NCBI GenBank assembly: GCA_946555345.1
Contig: CAMNSS010000007.1
Span: 62,001-126,000 of the forward strand
DNA length: 64,000 bases
From: an uncultured Eubacterium sp.
GTDB taxonomy: Bacteria; Bacillota; Clostridia; Peptostreptococcales; Anaerovoracaceae
Reading direction: 5' to 3'
The notes below the pieces were generated by a model. That model was given only the letters and a program-made list of their open reading frames with translations. It searched no databases and was not told where the DNA came from. The position numbers and the translations under genes are program-made. Below are positions 17,543-27,066 of this stretch, piece by piece; positions within the stretch are counted from its first letter, which is position 1, and every line of letters begins with the position of its first letter.

Positions 17543-18091
17543 CTAAAACCTGTCGCTGTAGTTTAACAGATTGCGGATGTAGCCTGCCTGCGTTTTCCTG
17601 CGGCCGCCCATGATGGTGGAGTAATAGACGATGGATGCGTCGAGACTCTCTTCCGTGGTGCGCACGATGGCATAAGAACCGTCGCTGCCATCCCTTGGAT
17701 GTGTCAGGCTGCCGGGATTGATGAAATGTACCCCGTTTGCTTCCTTGATGAGCGCCTGGTGGGTATGTCCGAACAAGACGGTCTTGCATTCGTTTTCCAT
17801 CGCCTTGTACATCAGGTTCGATAATTGGAGCTTGACGTTTTCCATGTGGCCGTGCGTGAGCAGGAGGTTGCCGTATTCCGTTTCGATGATCTGAAAGTCG
17901 TTGCTCGAAAAGCTCCCGTCGCAGTTTCCCTTGACGGCGGCCACGGGAACATGAAATTCCTGGGAGAGCGCTTGCGCATCCCGCAGGTAATCGCCCGTGT
18001 GGGCAATCAAGTCGATGTTTTTTAGTTTGGGGTAAATATCCCGCACTTTATTCAATTTTCCGTGCGTATCGCCGATTACGAATATTTTCAT
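17543..18091 (-). CDS. YfcE/MJ0936-family phosphodiesterase
   Basis: Small cytoplasmic metallophosphoesterase, 182 residues. All five family motifs are present: GDTHG near the start, HTGDYL, GNCDG, LTHGH and FGHTH. The C-terminal INPGSLTHPRDGSDGSY is typical of the YfcE/YsnB group. Members hydrolyse phosphodiester model substrates with Mn2+; the cellular substrate is unknown. In Bacillota this gene commonly lies next to the RdgB-type NTP pyrophosphatase gene, which is not seen here. Transcribed divergently from the Fic-like gene. Confidence 0.88.
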   Translation of the reverse strand: MKIFVIGDTHGKLNKVRDIYPKLKNIDLIAHTGDYLRDAQALSQEFHVPVAAVKGNCDGSFSSNDFQIIETEYGNLLLTHGHMENVKLQLSNLMYKAMENECKTVLFGHTHQALIKEANGVHFINPGSLTHPRDGSDGSYAIVRTTEESLDASIVYYSTIMGGRRKTQAGYIRNLLNYSDRF

Positions 18092-18119
18092 GGCTTTAGT
18101 TTACCATAATCCGTTCATC

Positions 18120-18148
18120 TTGACTAGCCCATGATTTTACAGTAAAAT
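18120..18148 (+). promoter_or_regulatory. SigmaA-type promoter for the Fic-like gene
   Basis: TTGACT (18120-18125), 17-nt spacer, TAAAAT (18143-18148). A ribosome site AGGAG lies before the ATG at 18179. Confidence 0.75.
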
Positions 18149-18178
18149 GAATGAAAAGGATGAACTAGGAGATGTCTT

Positions 18179-18925
18179 ATGCATGAACAATTATACGAGA
18201 TGAGGAAAGAACTGGCTGCGATGATGAAGCGCGACCATCTGCTCAAATCCGCGGTCAGGGAAGTGAACAAGGTAGATATGATAAGGGGATCGCTGATCGT
18301 AAGGACTGCCAACCATGAAAAGATTAAAATTGAAGAGATCTTGAACGGCGGCGATTTGCAAAAGGACGTTTCCATAGGAGATTATGTTTTTATTGGGAAT
18401 TTTGGCAATGTAACCAGGGTTGCGTATAACTGCCTGGAGATGGGCAATTACTTGGACAAGTATTTGCTCATCAGCGCTTATAAAATTTTGTCGCAGGATG
18501 AAGATGGGTATTTTCGTAAATCCAACCCCGTCGTCTATGCCTTTAATCATGTCCCGGCGCACTCTTCCGATGTGGAAGAAAAGCTGGACGATGCGATGCG
18601 CAGGATCTACAGCCCGGAAGCGGGGGATAACGTGATTTTAAAGGCGATGTATGTACATAATAAGCTGATCGATATCTATCCGTTTCAGGAGTTCAGCGGG
18701 GAGCTTGCCATATTCGCCATGAACTATTACTTGATGGAAAACGGCCTTGCGCCGATTAATATGCCGATTGGGCGGCAGGACTATTTTACGATCGTGGGCG
18801 AATGCTTGAAGGGACACAGGCAGGAGGAGTTTTACCATTTCCTCTGCAAGGCCGTCTATGATAAGATGCAGGGGACGATCGATGCTTGCAGGGAATATCT
18901 GAACAACAACCAGCAAGGGGCGTAA
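18179..18925 (+). CDS. Fic-fold protein with degenerate active site
   Basis: A 248-residue protein whose C-terminal half aligns by eye to a Fic domain, including the helices around the motif (KAMYVHNKLIDI before it and MNYYLMENGLAPINM after it). The catalytic motif HPFxDGNGRxxR reads YPFQEFSGELAI at residues 167-178. The catalytic His is Tyr, and the Gly-Asn-X-Arg phosphate-binding positions are lost; only Pro, Phe, an acidic residue and one Gly remain. AMPylation is therefore not expected. The N-terminal about 100 residues are not recognised. It has its own good promoter and ribosome site, so it seems to be maintained and expressed rather than decaying. Confidence 0.7.
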   Translation: MHEQLYEMRKELAAMMKRDHLLKSAVREVNKVDMIRGSLIVRTANHEKIKIEEILNGGDLQKDVSIGDYVFIGNFGNVTRVAYNCLEMGNYLDKYLLISAYKILSQDEDGYFRKSNPVVYAFNHVPAHSSDVEEKLDDAMRRIYSPEAGDNVILKAMYVHNKLIDIYPFQEFSGELAIFAMNYYLMENGLAPINMPIGRQDYFTIVGECLKGHRQEEFYHFLCKAVYDKMQGTIDACREYLNNNQQGA

Positions 18926-19151
18926 AGCCTAGGTTGTGTGAATGGGCTTGCGTATGGGAATTTTGGGCTGGAACGCTTGCGGCGGGCGGCCAGCGTAAAC
19001 CTATCGTTTCGGTATGCGGGCAGCCGCAGGGCTTGGCGGCGTGCGTGGAAAGCAGGCGGCTTGAACGTGCATTTTGGGATGCAAACTTGCCTCGCTGGCG
19101 ATAGAATGCAATAGAGCACAGACGTGCCTCGCTCATCGCATTTCCTGCAAA

Positions 19152-19194
19152 AAAGAAAGAACGCAAGGGACATTTCACCTTGCGTTCTTTCTTT
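19152..19194. terminator. Strong bidirectional terminator
   Basis: A perfect 17-bp stem (19152-19168 with 19178-19194) and 9-nt loop, with A and T runs on both sides. It ends argH on the minus strand (stop at 19204) and can stop read-through from the Fic-like gene. Between 18926 and 19150 I see GC-rich intergenic sequence and no gene. Confidence 0.9.
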
Positions 19195-19203
19195 TTTGAG
19201 GAA

Positions 19204-20574
19204 TTATTTGGATGATTTCTCGATTGTGCGAAGCTGCGCCTTTACGCTTTCAAAGGAGGTAGAACCCTTTGATTTCTTTGCTTTGATACAGCTTCTGACT
19301 GCGATTTTTTCATAGATGTCTTCTTCAAATTTCTCCGAGAAGGATTTAAATTCTTCCATCGTCATTTCCTCGATGGCAATGCCCTTGCCGATGCAGTAAA
19401 GCACGATCCTGCCGATGATTTCATGGCAGTCCCGGAACGGGATGCCCTTGGAAACCAGGTAGTCGGCGGCGTCGGTGGCATTCATGTAGCCGTATTTGGC
19501 CGCATTCTCCATTTCCTCTTTCCGGACCTTCATGGTGAGAATCATCTCGGTGAAGATTCCGAGGGAAGCTTTGAGCGTGTCGGAAGCGTCGAATACGGGC
19601 AGCTTATCCTCCTGCAAGTCTTTGTTGTATGCCAGCGGCAGCCCTTTGCAGATAGTCAGAAGGCTCATCAAATCGCCGTAGACCCTTCCCGTCTTGCCGC
19701 GGATCAGCTCCGCCATATCGGGGTTCTTTTTCTGCGGCATGATGCTGCTTCCCGTGGAATAAGCATCGTCCATTTCGATGAAGCTGAACTCCACGCTGCT
19801 CCAGAGAATCAGTTCTTCGCAGAACCGGGACAGATGCATCATGGCGATGGCACAGCAATCGATAAATTCGATGGCAAAATCCCTGTCGGCCACAGCGTCC
19901 ATGCCGTTCGGAAGGACGCTGGCAAAGCCCAGTTTTTCGGCGAGAAAATCCCTGTCGGTATCATATGTAGTGCCTGCCAGCGCACCGCTTCCGAGCGGAA
20001 GCCTGTCGATGCGCGCAAGGCAGTCAGAAAACCGTTCCTGATCCCGCGCGAACATCTGGTAGTAGGCCAGCAGGTGGTAGGCCAGCGTCACGGGCTGCGC
20101 CCTTTGCAGGTGCGTATATCCCGGCATCACCGTATCGGTATGCTCTTTTGCCAGCTTTTCGAGGGCATCCATCAGCTCCTGCAAGAGCGTATCGATGGCG
20201 GCGGTTTCCTTCTTCATGTAAAGCCTGATATCCACCGCTACCTGGTCGTTCCTGCTCCTCGCCGTGTGGAGCTTCTTGCCCGTATCGCCGATCCGCTCTG
20301 TGAGGACGGTTTCGATGTTCATGTGGATATCTTCCGCTTCGATGGTAAATTCGATCTTGCCAGCTTCGATATCCGCCAGGATTTCGTTCAGCGTTTTGAC
20401 GATGAGCTGTGACTCCGCATCCGTGAGAATGCCTTGTTTGCCCAGCATTTGGGCGTGGGCGATGCTGCCTGCGATATCCTCCCGGTACATCCGCTGGTCA
20501 AATTCGATGGAGGCATTAAATTCATCAGCCGACGAAGTCGATGCCTTTGAGAACCTTCCTTTCCAAAGCTTCAT
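19204..20574 (-). CDS. argH: Argininosuccinate lyase
   Basis: Last enzyme of arginine synthesis: argininosuccinate to arginine and fumarate. 456 residues. The fumarase/aspartase superfamily signature [12 protein letters not shown] is intact, as are HTARSRNDQ and the [14 protein letters not shown] block with the catalytic histidine. Start is ATG 20574, preceded by AGGAGG. This start lies 50 nt inside the end of argG, so the two genes overlap in different frames. Followed by a strong terminator. Confidence 0.96.
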   Translation of the reverse strand: MKLWKGRFSKASTSSADEFNASIEFDQRMYREDIAGSIAHAQMLGKQGILTDAESQLIVKTLNEILADIEAGKIEFTIEAEDIHMNIETVLTERIGDTGKKLHTARSRNDQVAVDIRLYMKKETAAIDTLLQELMDALEKLAKEHTDTVMPGYTHLQRAQPVTLAYHLLAYYQMFARDQERFSDCLARIDRLPLGSGALAGTTYDTDRDFLAEKLGFASVLPNGMDAVADRDFAIEFIDCCAIAMMHLSRFCEELILWSSVEFSFIEMDDAYSTGSSIMPQKKNPDMAELIRGKTGRVYGDLMSLLTICKGLPLAYNKDLQEDKLPVFDASDTLKASLGIFTEMILTMKVRKEEMENAAKYGYMNATDAADYLVSKGIPFRDCHEIIGRIVLYCIGKGIAIEEMTMEEFKSFSEKFEEDIYEKIAVRSCIKAKKSKGSTSFESVKAQLRTIEKSSK

Positions 20575-21793
20575 GTTCCTTAGCTCCTCCTTCCACCGTT
20601 TGTTTCTGTATTGCGCGGATCTTGAGCGGCAGTGAGAACAGGTTGATGAACCCTTCTGCATCGCTCTGGTCATATACGTCGTCCTTGCTGAATGTAGCGA
20701 ATTCTTCATTATAAAGCGAGTAAGGCGATTTCCTGCCCGCAACCGTGGCAGAACCTTTATAGAGCTTCATCTTCACCGTCCCGGTCACTTGCTTTTGCGT
20801 TACGTCCACGAAAGCGCTGATCGCTTCGCGCACTGGCGTATACCAGAGACCGTCGTACACGAGCTGGGCGAATTTCTGGGCGACGATATTTTTGTACTGC
20901 GTGGTGTCCCTGTCCAAAATCAGTTGTTCAAGGCCTGTATGTGCGGCAAAGAGGATCGTTCCACCCGGCGTTTCGTATACGCCCCTGGACTTCATGCCCA
21001 CGAGGCGGTTTTCGATGATGTCCGCCGTGCCGACGCCGTTTTTGCTCCCCAGTTCATTCAGCTTTGTCAGAAGCTCGATCGGCTTCATCTTCTGTCCGTT
21101 TAGGCCAACGGGGATGCCTTGTTCAAACTCGATATCCACGTATGTGATTTCGTCCGGCGCATCCTCCGGCGGCACGCTCAGCACGTGGATGGTCTTGTAA
21201 TGTTCGTTCCATGGGTTTTCCAGTTCGCCGCCTTCGTGGCTGATGTGCCAGATGTTTTCGTCGCGGCTGTAGATCTTGGCTTCCGTCTGGTTGATCGGAA
21301 TGTTGTGGGACTTGGCGTAAGCGATCAGCTCTTCACGGGATTGGAGGTCCCAGAACCGCCAAGGGGCGATGATCTTGATCGCAGGGTCGAGCGCTTGAAT
21401 GGTGGTTTCAAAACGAACCTGGTCGTTTCCCTTTCCCGTGCAGCCGTGGGCGATGTAAAACGCTTCTTCCTTCTGGGCGATTTCCACTAGCTTTTTCGCC
21501 ATCAGCGGCCTCGCCATGGAGGTTCCCAGCATATATTGCCCTTCGTAGATTGCGCCCGCTTTCAGCGTAGGCCAGATAAAATCGGTGATGAACTCTTCCC
21601 GCATATCGATGGTGTATGCCTTGGAAGCGCCTGTGGCGATCGCTTTCTTTTCAATCGCTTTGAAGTCTTCCTTCTGCCCTGCGTTACAGCATACGGCAAT
21701 CACGTCATAGTCGTAATTCTCTTTTAGCCATGTCATGATGATGGATGTATCCAGTCCACCTGAATAGGCCAATACTACCTTTTCTTTCGCCAT
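20525..21793 (-). CDS. argG: Argininosuccinate synthase
   Basis: Joins citrulline and aspartate using ATP; 422 residues. N-terminal ATP-pyrophosphatase P-loop AYSGGLDTS and the later [10 protein letters not shown] and [14 protein letters not shown] blocks are typical. Start ATG 21793 has AGGAGG upstream; an in-frame extension to 21823 lacks one. First gene of argGH, behind a promoter with ArgR-like boxes. Its 3' end overlaps argH by 50 nt, which suggests translational coupling. Confidence 0.96.
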   Translation of the reverse strand: MAKEKVVLAYSGGLDTSIIMTWLKENYDYDVIAVCCNAGQKEDFKAIEKKAIATGASKAYTIDMREEFITDFIWPTLKAGAIYEGQYMLGTSMARPLMAKKLVEIAQKEEAFYIAHGCTGKGNDQVRFETTIQALDPAIKIIAPWRFWDLQSREELIAYAKSHNIPINQTEAKIYSRDENIWHISHEGGELENPWNEHYKTIHVLSVPPEDAPDEITYVDIEFEQGIPVGLNGQKMKPIELLTKLNELGSKNGVGTADIIENRLVGMKSRGVYETPGGTILFAAHTGLEQLILDRDTTQYKNIVAQKFAQLVYDGLWYTPVREAISAFVDVTQKQVTGTVKMKLYKGSATVAGRKSPYSLYNEEFATFSKDDVYDQSDAEGFINLFSLPLKIRAIQKQTVEGGAKEHEALERKVLKGIDFVG

Positions 21794-21832
21794 TTTTATA
21801 ATCCTCCTGAAACTTGGTGACATCCGTATAGG

Positions 21833-21862
21833 GATGAATATTTATGAATAAATATGTATAAT
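21833..21862. promoter_or_regulatory. ArgR operator (two overlapping ARG boxes) at argG
   Basis: GATGAATATTTATGAATA (21833-21850) and ATGAATAAATATGTATAAT (21844-21862) resemble the ArgR/AhrC box consensus. They lie at about +1 to +32 of the argG transcript, an effective repressor position. The second differs from the carA element at only 2 of 19 positions. No argR gene is in the window. Confidence 0.65.
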
Positions 21863-21870
21863 ATGTTATT

Positions 21871-21898
21871 ATTATACACCATAAGATGGTAAATTCAA
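21871..21898 (-). promoter_or_regulatory. argGH promoter
   Basis: On the minus strand TTGAAT (21898-21893), 16-nt spacer, TATAAT (21876-21871). Confidence 0.7.
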
Positions 21899-21995
21899 CC
21901 CTAAACAGCGAAAAAAATAAATTTTTTAGAAGAAACGAAAAATAGGAAGACTTTATATATAAATTATTGTAAAATATAACAATAGAGGTGGTTTC

Positions 21996-23252
21996 ATGAA
22001 GATACGTCTGGACGAGCGGCATATCAAGGCTGGCGTGACTGCATTTGTTGTAATTTTATGCAGTATTCTTATATTTTTTGCCGTGTACAGGATCAAAGCG
22101 GTCGAGGAAATCTTCGGGATGCTCGCCGGGGTATTGATGCCCTTTATCTATGGTTTAATCATGGCGTATTTATTGTGTCCCGTCTATAATTTTACGGTGC
22201 GGAACACGTATGTTTTGTTGGAGCGGGGAAAGCGCAGGTTTCCCCGGGCGCTGACCGTTTCCAAAGCGATGGGAACCATCGTTGCGGTGATTCTGCTATT
22301 TGTTGTGGTAGTCGGCGTGCTGTGGATGATCGTGCCGGGGCTGATTGACAGCATCATGAAAATCATCGAGATGCTGCCTTCGAGCATGAGCGTATTGCAA
22401 GATTGGCTGGATGAGAAACTGGCAAACTTTCCGCAGGCGCGCATCATGGCGGACGGGCTGATCGATAATTTTATCGATTACGCCACCGTTTTTGTGACGG
22501 AAACCCTGCTTCCGGAATATACGTCCATTGCGATCGGCATTTCCGAAGGTGTCCTGGGCATTCTCAACATCATCAAGAACCTGTTTATCGCGGTGATCAT
22601 CTGTGCTTATTTCCTCAACAGCAAGGATACCTTCGCCGCCCAGATTAAAAAGATGATCATTGCGGTGTGCAGGGAGGAAACGGCGGAAGAAATTTTGCAG
22701 GGGGCGTCTTTTACCAACCGCACGTTCGGCAGCTTCATTAACGGCAAGGTTATCGACTCGGCGATTATCGGCGTGATCTGTTTTGTATGTATGAGCATTT
22801 TTGATTGGGAATATACTTTACTGATCAGTTGTATCGTCGCCATCACGAATATCATCCCGTTTTTCGGTCCGTTCATCGGCGCTGTCCCTTCGGCGCTCCT
22901 GCTTTTGATGGTGGATGTGCACCAATGCCTGTGGTTTCTGGTATTCATCCTCTGCTTGCAGCAGTTCGACGGCAATATCCTCGGACCGAAGATCTTGGGC
23001 GAGTCAACGGGAATCGGCAGCTTCTGGGTGCTTTTTGCAGTACTCATCGGGGGCGGTTTGTTCGGCTTCATCGGCATGATCGTAGGCATTCCGGTTTTCG
23101 TGGTGCTCTATGCGTATCTGTCGCGCGCCGTTAACCGGAAATTAGAAAAACGCGGGTTTTCAACGAATTTGGCCGATTATAAGGTCGATAAATACAGGGC
23201 GAAACGGGAAAAGGGAGAGCGGCGGAAAAGAGGAAGGCAAAAAAGGCGGTAA
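21996..23252 (+). CDS. AI-2E family transporter
   Basis: Polytopic membrane protein of the AI-2E/PerM family, 418 residues. About seven or eight hydrophobic segments; the conserved C-terminal half includes FGSFINGKVIDSAIIGVICF, NIIPFFGPFIGAVPS and the LGPKILGESTGIGSFWVL block. Members include small-molecule exporters and Na+/H+ antiporters; substrate cannot be read. The last about 16 residues are almost all Lys, Arg, Gly and Glu and are encoded by a repeat that continues past the stop. Ribosome site AGAGGTGG. Confidence 0.88.
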   Translation: MKIRLDERHIKAGVTAFVVILCSILIFFAVYRIKAVEEIFGMLAGVLMPFIYGLIMAYLLCPVYNFTVRNTYVLLERGKRRFPRALTVSKAMGTIVAVILLFVVVVGVLWMIVPGLIDSIMKIIEMLPSSMSVLQDWLDEKLANFPQARIMADGLIDNFIDYATVFVTETLLPEYTSIAIGISEGVLGILNIIKNLFIAVIICAYFLNSKDTFAAQIKKMIIAVCREETAEEILQGASFTNRTFGSFINGKVIDSAIIGVICFVCMSIFDWEYTLLISCIVAITNIIPFFGPFIGAVPSALLLLMVDVHQCLWFLVFILCLQQFDGNILGPKILGESTGIGSFWVLFAVLIGGGLFGFIGMIVGIPVFVVLYAYLSRAVNRKLEKRGFSTNLADYKVDKYRAKREKGERRKRGRQKRR

Positions 23253-23336
23253 ACGAAATGGCGGCGGAAAAGCGGCAAGAGTGAGGGTGACAAAAAGGCG
23301 GTAAACGAGAGGGAGACAGAAAAAGGTGGTAACTGA
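23238..23336 (+). repeat. Three copies of a ribosome-site-like repeat before murB
   Basis: Copies at 23238-23256, 23291-23308 and about 23317-23336 share AAAAAGG(C/T)GGTAA(A)C. The first contains the stop codon of the AI-2E-type gene, and the third contains the ribosome site of murB. It looks like duplication of the gene's 3' end, giving a new initiation region. Confidence 0.75.
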
Positions 23337-23339
23337 AAA

Positions 23340-24260
23340 ATGGGCTTAAAAGAAATCAAAAAACTTCTTAAAAATATATTGGCGGAGGAATTTCTGCTGG
23401 AGGATGTGCCGATGGCGCAGCATACGTCTTTTCGGGCGGGCGGCCATGCGGAGATGATGGTCATTGTCCAGGAACTGGAGGATTTGAAGGCTGTCCTGGC
23501 GCTTTTGGCAGACGAAAAGTACCGCTATCCATTCATGGTACTGGGAAACGGATCGAATGTGCTGGTCAAGGATGGCGGCTATAGAGGGATTATCATCAAG
23601 ACAGGCGAAGCATTCAATTATGCGATCCCGACGGAAAACAAGCTCCTGTGCGGCGCGGGAACGCCGATGGCGGCGGTTTCCAAGGCGGCGGCTGATGCTG
23701 GCCTTTCCGGTTTTGAATTTGCATCGGGGATTCCGGGCAGCATTGGCGGCGCAGTATTCATGAACGCCGGGGCGTATGGCGGGGAAATGGCGCATGTGCT
23801 GGAGAAGGCCCACCTGGTGTCAAGGGACGGCAGCCGGGACTTTTACCTCACGGCGGAGGAACTCCAGATGGGATACCGGCATACGCTTTTGCATGAGAGC
23901 GGGGATATCGTGGCCGATGTGGCGCTTGCGCTTTCCGAAGGGAATAAGGATGCGATACGGGCGCAGATCACCGACTTTACGAAGCGGCGCAACGAGAAGC
24001 AGCCGGTGAACTTTCCGAGTGCAGGGAGCTTTTTCAAACGGCCGGAGGGGCATTTTGCGGGCAAGCTGATCCAGGACGCTGGACTAAAGGGGCTTACGGT
24101 AGGCGGCGCACAGGTATCGGAGCTGCACAGCGGGTTTATCATCAACAGGGGCGGCGCAACTGCGGCGGATATCCTGCAGCTGATGGAAATCGTGCAGGCG
24201 AAGGTGTTGGATGAATTTGGGGTAATGTTGGAACCGGAGGTAAGGATAATTGGAGAATAA
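23340..24260 (+). CDS. murB: UDP-N-acetylenolpyruvoylglucosamine reductase
   Basis: FAD enzyme of peptidoglycan precursor synthesis that reduces UDP-GlcNAc-enolpyruvate to UDP-MurNAc; 306 residues, type II length. Motifs: HTSFRAGG at the FAD domain start, LGNGSNVLVKDGGYRG, GIPGSIGGAVFMNAGAYGGE, and the proton-donor serine in FPSAGSFFKRP. Ribosome site AAGGTGG. Its stop overlaps the TTG start of the next gene, and the cluster murB-PHP-rapZ-whiA is typical of Bacillota. Confidence 0.96.
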   Translation: MGLKEIKKLLKNILAEEFLLEDVPMAQHTSFRAGGHAEMMVIVQELEDLKAVLALLADEKYRYPFMVLGNGSNVLVKDGGYRGIIIKTGEAFNYAIPTENKLLCGAGTPMAAVSKAAADAGLSGFEFASGIPGSIGGAVFMNAGAYGGEMAHVLEKAHLVSRDGSRDFYLTAEELQMGYRHTLLHESGDIVADVALALSEGNKDAIRAQITDFTKRRNEKQPVNFPSAGSFFKRPEGHFAGKLIQDAGLKGLTVGGAQVSELHSGFIINRGGATAADILQLMEIVQAKVLDEFGVMLEPEVRIIGE

Positions 24261-25011
24261 TCTGGAGAGGATAGCAGACAGATATGAGATGGTCTATGAT
24301 CTGCATACCCATACGACGTATTCCCACGGCAAAGGGAGCGTGGAAGACAATGTGAGACAGGCATTCAACCAGAATATGGAGTTCGTGGCGATTTCGGATC
24401 ACGGGCCGGGACACCTGTTTTATGGAATTAATAGAAACGACTTTTCCAATCTGCGCAATGATGTGGAAAAGATGAATGTCAAGTACCCGAAAATGAGCGT
24501 CAAGATGAGCGTCGAAGCGAATATCATCAAGGATGGCAACGGGCTTGATATCAGGCCGGAAGAGTTTGAAGAATTTGATTTTGTCATTGCGGGGTATCAT
24601 TACGGCTTGTTTGGGTGTTGCTGCGTGCGTAACTGGCTGTGGAGCAAGGGCATAAAATGGGGTGAGGATGCCTTGCGGGAGACGAATACGCAAATGGTAG
24701 TAAATGCGCTGCGCAAAAATGATATTTCGATTCTTACGCACCCGGGTGACAAAGGTCCTTTTGATATCGAGGCGATTGCTGAGGCTTGCGCTGAGACGGA
24801 TACGCTGATGGAGATCAATACATGGCACGGGCATTTGACGGAGGAAGAGATCAAGATTGCCGCACAGGTAAGCGATGTGAAATTCATTATCAGCAGCGAC
24901 GCCCACAGCCCGGATCGGGTAGGGGATTTCAAGGAAGGGCTAGAACGGGCGGTGCGGGCAGGGCTTGACTTGAAACGCATCGTGAACATCAGGGAAAAGG
25001 AGGAAGGATGA
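24250..25011 (+). CDS. PHP-domain phosphoesterase (YcdX-like)
   Basis: Metal-dependent phosphoesterase of the polymerase and histidinol phosphatase (PHP) family, 253 residues. Metal ligands are visible in DLHTHTTYSHGKG, ISDHGPGH, ILTHPGD and SSDAHSPDRVG. Start is TTG at 24250, placed by the GGAGG site 7-8 nt upstream and by overlap with the murB stop. It overlaps rapZ by ATGA. Family members near rapZ and whiA are annotated as PHP phosphatases; the substrate is unknown. Confidence 0.85.
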   Translation: MENNLERIADRYEMVYDLHTHTTYSHGKGSVEDNVRQAFNQNMEFVAISDHGPGHLFYGINRNDFSNLRNDVEKMNVKYPKMSVKMSVEANIIKDGNGLDIRPEEFEEFDFVIAGYHYGLFGCCCVRNWLWSKGIKWGEDALRETNTQMVVNALRKNDISILTHPGDKGPFDIEAIAEACAETDTLMEINTWHGHLTEEEIKIAAQVSDVKFIISSDAHSPDRVGDFKEGLERAVRAGLDLKRIVNIREKEEG

Positions 25012-25853
25012 AGGCGATCATCATAACGGGGCTTTCAGGAGCGGGAAAAACGCAGGCGATCGACTGCTTGGAGGACATGGGCTATTATTGTATCGACAAT
25101 ATGCCGCCTGCGCTAATCAAGAGCTTTATCGACCTGACGGCGAACGGCAAGGGCATCGATAAGGCGGCTTTTATCATAGACGTAAGGGGCGGCAGGCTTT
25201 TCGACGATTTGAAGGAATCCCTCGATGAGCTGAAAAAGGACGATATCGATTATAAGATCCTCTATCTGGAAGCTTCGGACAGCACGCTTCTGCGGCGGTA
25301 CAATGAAACGAGGAGAAGCCATCCGCTTTCCGAGGGCGGCACGGTGGCTGCCGGGCTGAAAAAGGAACGGGAAATGCTCGGCGAGCTGCGAAAGCAGGCG
25401 GACTATATCATCGATACTTCCAATATGAAGACCGCACAGCTCTGGGAAGAAATCAAGCATCTGATTACGTCGGCGGAGAGCCGCAGGACGTTCATGGTCA
25501 ATATCATGTCGTTTGGCTACAAGCGGGGGACGCCGATGGCTGCCGACATGGTATTCGATATGCGTTTTATTCCTAATCCCTATTATGTGAAATCCCTGCG
25601 GCCGTTTACGGGCAATAACGCCAAGGTGAGCAAATACGTGCTGCGTCACCAGGTGACGCAGGATTTTCTGGTGAAGGCTGTCGAAATGATCGATATGCTG
25701 ATTCCGTTTTATATGCAGGAGGGAAAGTTCAGCCTGAACATATGCATCGGCTGCACGGGCGGCCACCACAGGTCGGTGGCTGTTGCTAACGAGCTGAACA
25801 AGAGATTGCAGGAGCAAGGGCGGCGCACGACGCTGGAACACCGGGATTTGTAG
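25008..25853 (+). CDS. rapZ: RapZ/YvcJ-family P-loop nucleotide-binding protein
   Basis: Cytoplasmic nucleotide-binding protein, 281 residues, the usual length. Walker A is GLSGAGKT near the N-terminus; the C-terminal domain has the diagnostic CIGCTGGHHRSVAVAN and the FKRGTPMAADMVFDMRFIPNPY-like segment. In E. coli RapZ is an RNase E adaptor controlling glmS small RNAs; in Bacillota YvcJ binds and hydrolyses GTP, with a role in competence in B. subtilis. Start overlaps the PHP gene stop. Confidence 0.93.
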   Translation: MKAIIITGLSGAGKTQAIDCLEDMGYYCIDNMPPALIKSFIDLTANGKGIDKAAFIIDVRGGRLFDDLKESLDELKKDDIDYKILYLEASDSTLLRRYNETRRSHPLSEGGTVAAGLKKEREMLGELRKQADYIIDTSNMKTAQLWEEIKHLITSAESRRTFMVNIMSFGYKRGTPMAADMVFDMRFIPNPYYVKSLRPFTGNNAKVSKYVLRHQVTQDFLVKAVEMIDMLIPFYMQEGKFSLNICIGCTGGHHRSVAVANELNKRLQEQGRRTTLEHRDL

Positions 25854-26228
25854 CGGCTGTGCAGTGTTGCCCATTTTGGCGTGGCAAAATGCAAGCCTTG
25901 TGCATGGAAGGGGCGCATGGACATTCGAAGCGGTGTGCAGCGCCGGACCGGAAATGGAGCGGTCTGGTGAGTGCGCCTGCGGCGCTTGCGACGGGTAAGG
26001 ATGTGCAAGACGGTGTAATGTGACAGGGTTTCGGCGTGACGCATTGAAAATGCGGCGGCCGGGCGAATGCATTGGATGCGCTTGCGGCGTCTGCGGCGGA
26101 CAAGCGCACGTGACGCTCCGATGAAATCGTTTGATGCGCGAAAGGCTTTGCGGATTTTGCAAGAGGCTTTTGTGTTTTGATAGGTGTATGAAATGATGTC
26201 AGGATTTTAATGAAAAGGAGAAGAAACG
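25854..26228. other. Intergenic GC-rich stretch at the expected yvcK position
   Basis: About 375 nt with no supported gene. It is rich in short GCGGC/CTTGCG words similar to those of other long gaps in this window. The site lies where yvcK normally sits between rapZ and whiA in Bacillota. I see no YvcK-like peptide in any frame. Confidence 0.5.
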
Positions 26229-27053
26229 ATGTCAAAGCTGATTATTGCTGCTGCGATATGCGGCGCAGAGGTGATGAAGGAACACAATCCGGCTGTTCCT
26301 TATACGGTGCAGGAAGTGGCAAGGGAAGCCAAATCGGCGTATGATGCGGGTGCGGCTGTCATTCACCTCCATGTGCGGGAGGATGACGGGACGCCGACCC
26401 AGCGGCACGGGAGGTTCCAGGAGTGCGTGAGCGCGATTTTGGAGGTATGCCCTGACGTAATCATCCAGCCGTCTACGGGCGGCGCAGTGGGCATGAGCGA
26501 TGCGGAACGCCTTGATTCCACGAATATCACGCCGGCGCCGGAGTTCGTGACGCTGGACTGCGGGACGTGCAATTTCGGATACGATGAAATTTTCGTCAAC
26601 ACGGAGAAGACCATCGAAAATTTTGCGAAGGTGATGCAGGAAAAAGGGATGAAGCCTGAGCTCGAATGTTTTGACAAGGGGATGCTGGACATTGCGATGA
26701 AGGTTTATAAAAAGGGTCTTTTGAACGATCCGTTGCACTTTGATTTCGTGTTAGGCGTACAGATGGCGGCAACGGTGCGGGATCTTTCATTTTGCGTGGA
26801 GTCCCTTCCGCCGGGTGCAACCTGGACGGGCTGTGCGATCGGAAAGGATGCCTTTAAGATTGCGGCCGCGTCTATCGTCATGGGCGGCCATGTGCGGGTA
26901 GGCTTTGAGGATAATCTTTATATCGAAAAGGGCGTTCTGGCAAAGAGCAACGGCGAGCTTGTGGATAAGGCGGCGAAGATCGCCGGGCTTTTAGGCAGGC
27001 AGATTGCAACGCCTGATGAAGCAAGGGAAATTTTGCATATCAGGAAAAGATAG
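26229..27053 (+). CDS. BKACE-family enzyme (3-keto-5-aminohexanoate cleavage-like)
   Basis: Zn-dependent beta-keto acid cleavage enzyme, 274 residues. Family features: N-terminal IIAAAICGAE, metal ligands in IHLHVRE, QPSTGG, the acidic ECFD and the C-terminal VRVGFEDNLY. The type reaction condenses a beta-keto acid with acetyl-CoA, as in lysine fermentation (Kce), but the family has many substrates and the residues seen do not settle which. No other lysine fermentation genes are in the window. It has its own AAGGAG site and a terminator afterwards, so it appears inserted as a unit between rapZ and whiA. Confidence 0.85.
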   Translation: MSKLIIAAAICGAEVMKEHNPAVPYTVQEVAREAKSAYDAGAAVIHLHVREDDGTPTQRHGRFQECVSAILEVCPDVIIQPSTGGAVGMSDAERLDSTNITPAPEFVTLDCGTCNFGYDEIFVNTEKTIENFAKVMQEKGMKPELECFDKGMLDIAMKVYKKGLLNDPLHFDFVLGVQMAATVRDLSFCVESLPPGATWTGCAIGKDAFKIAAASIVMGGHVRVGFEDNLYIEKGVLAKSNGELVDKAAKIAGLLGRQIATPDEAREILHIRKR

Positions 27054-27066
27054 GGAAATTATTTGC

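Noticed and set aside
19423-20412. 329-codon open frame antisense to argH
   Set aside because: Fully within argH, no initiation signal.
25113-26162. 349-codon open frame antisense to rapZ
   Set aside because: Shadow of rapZ extended into the gap; low-complexity His/Arg/Pro content.
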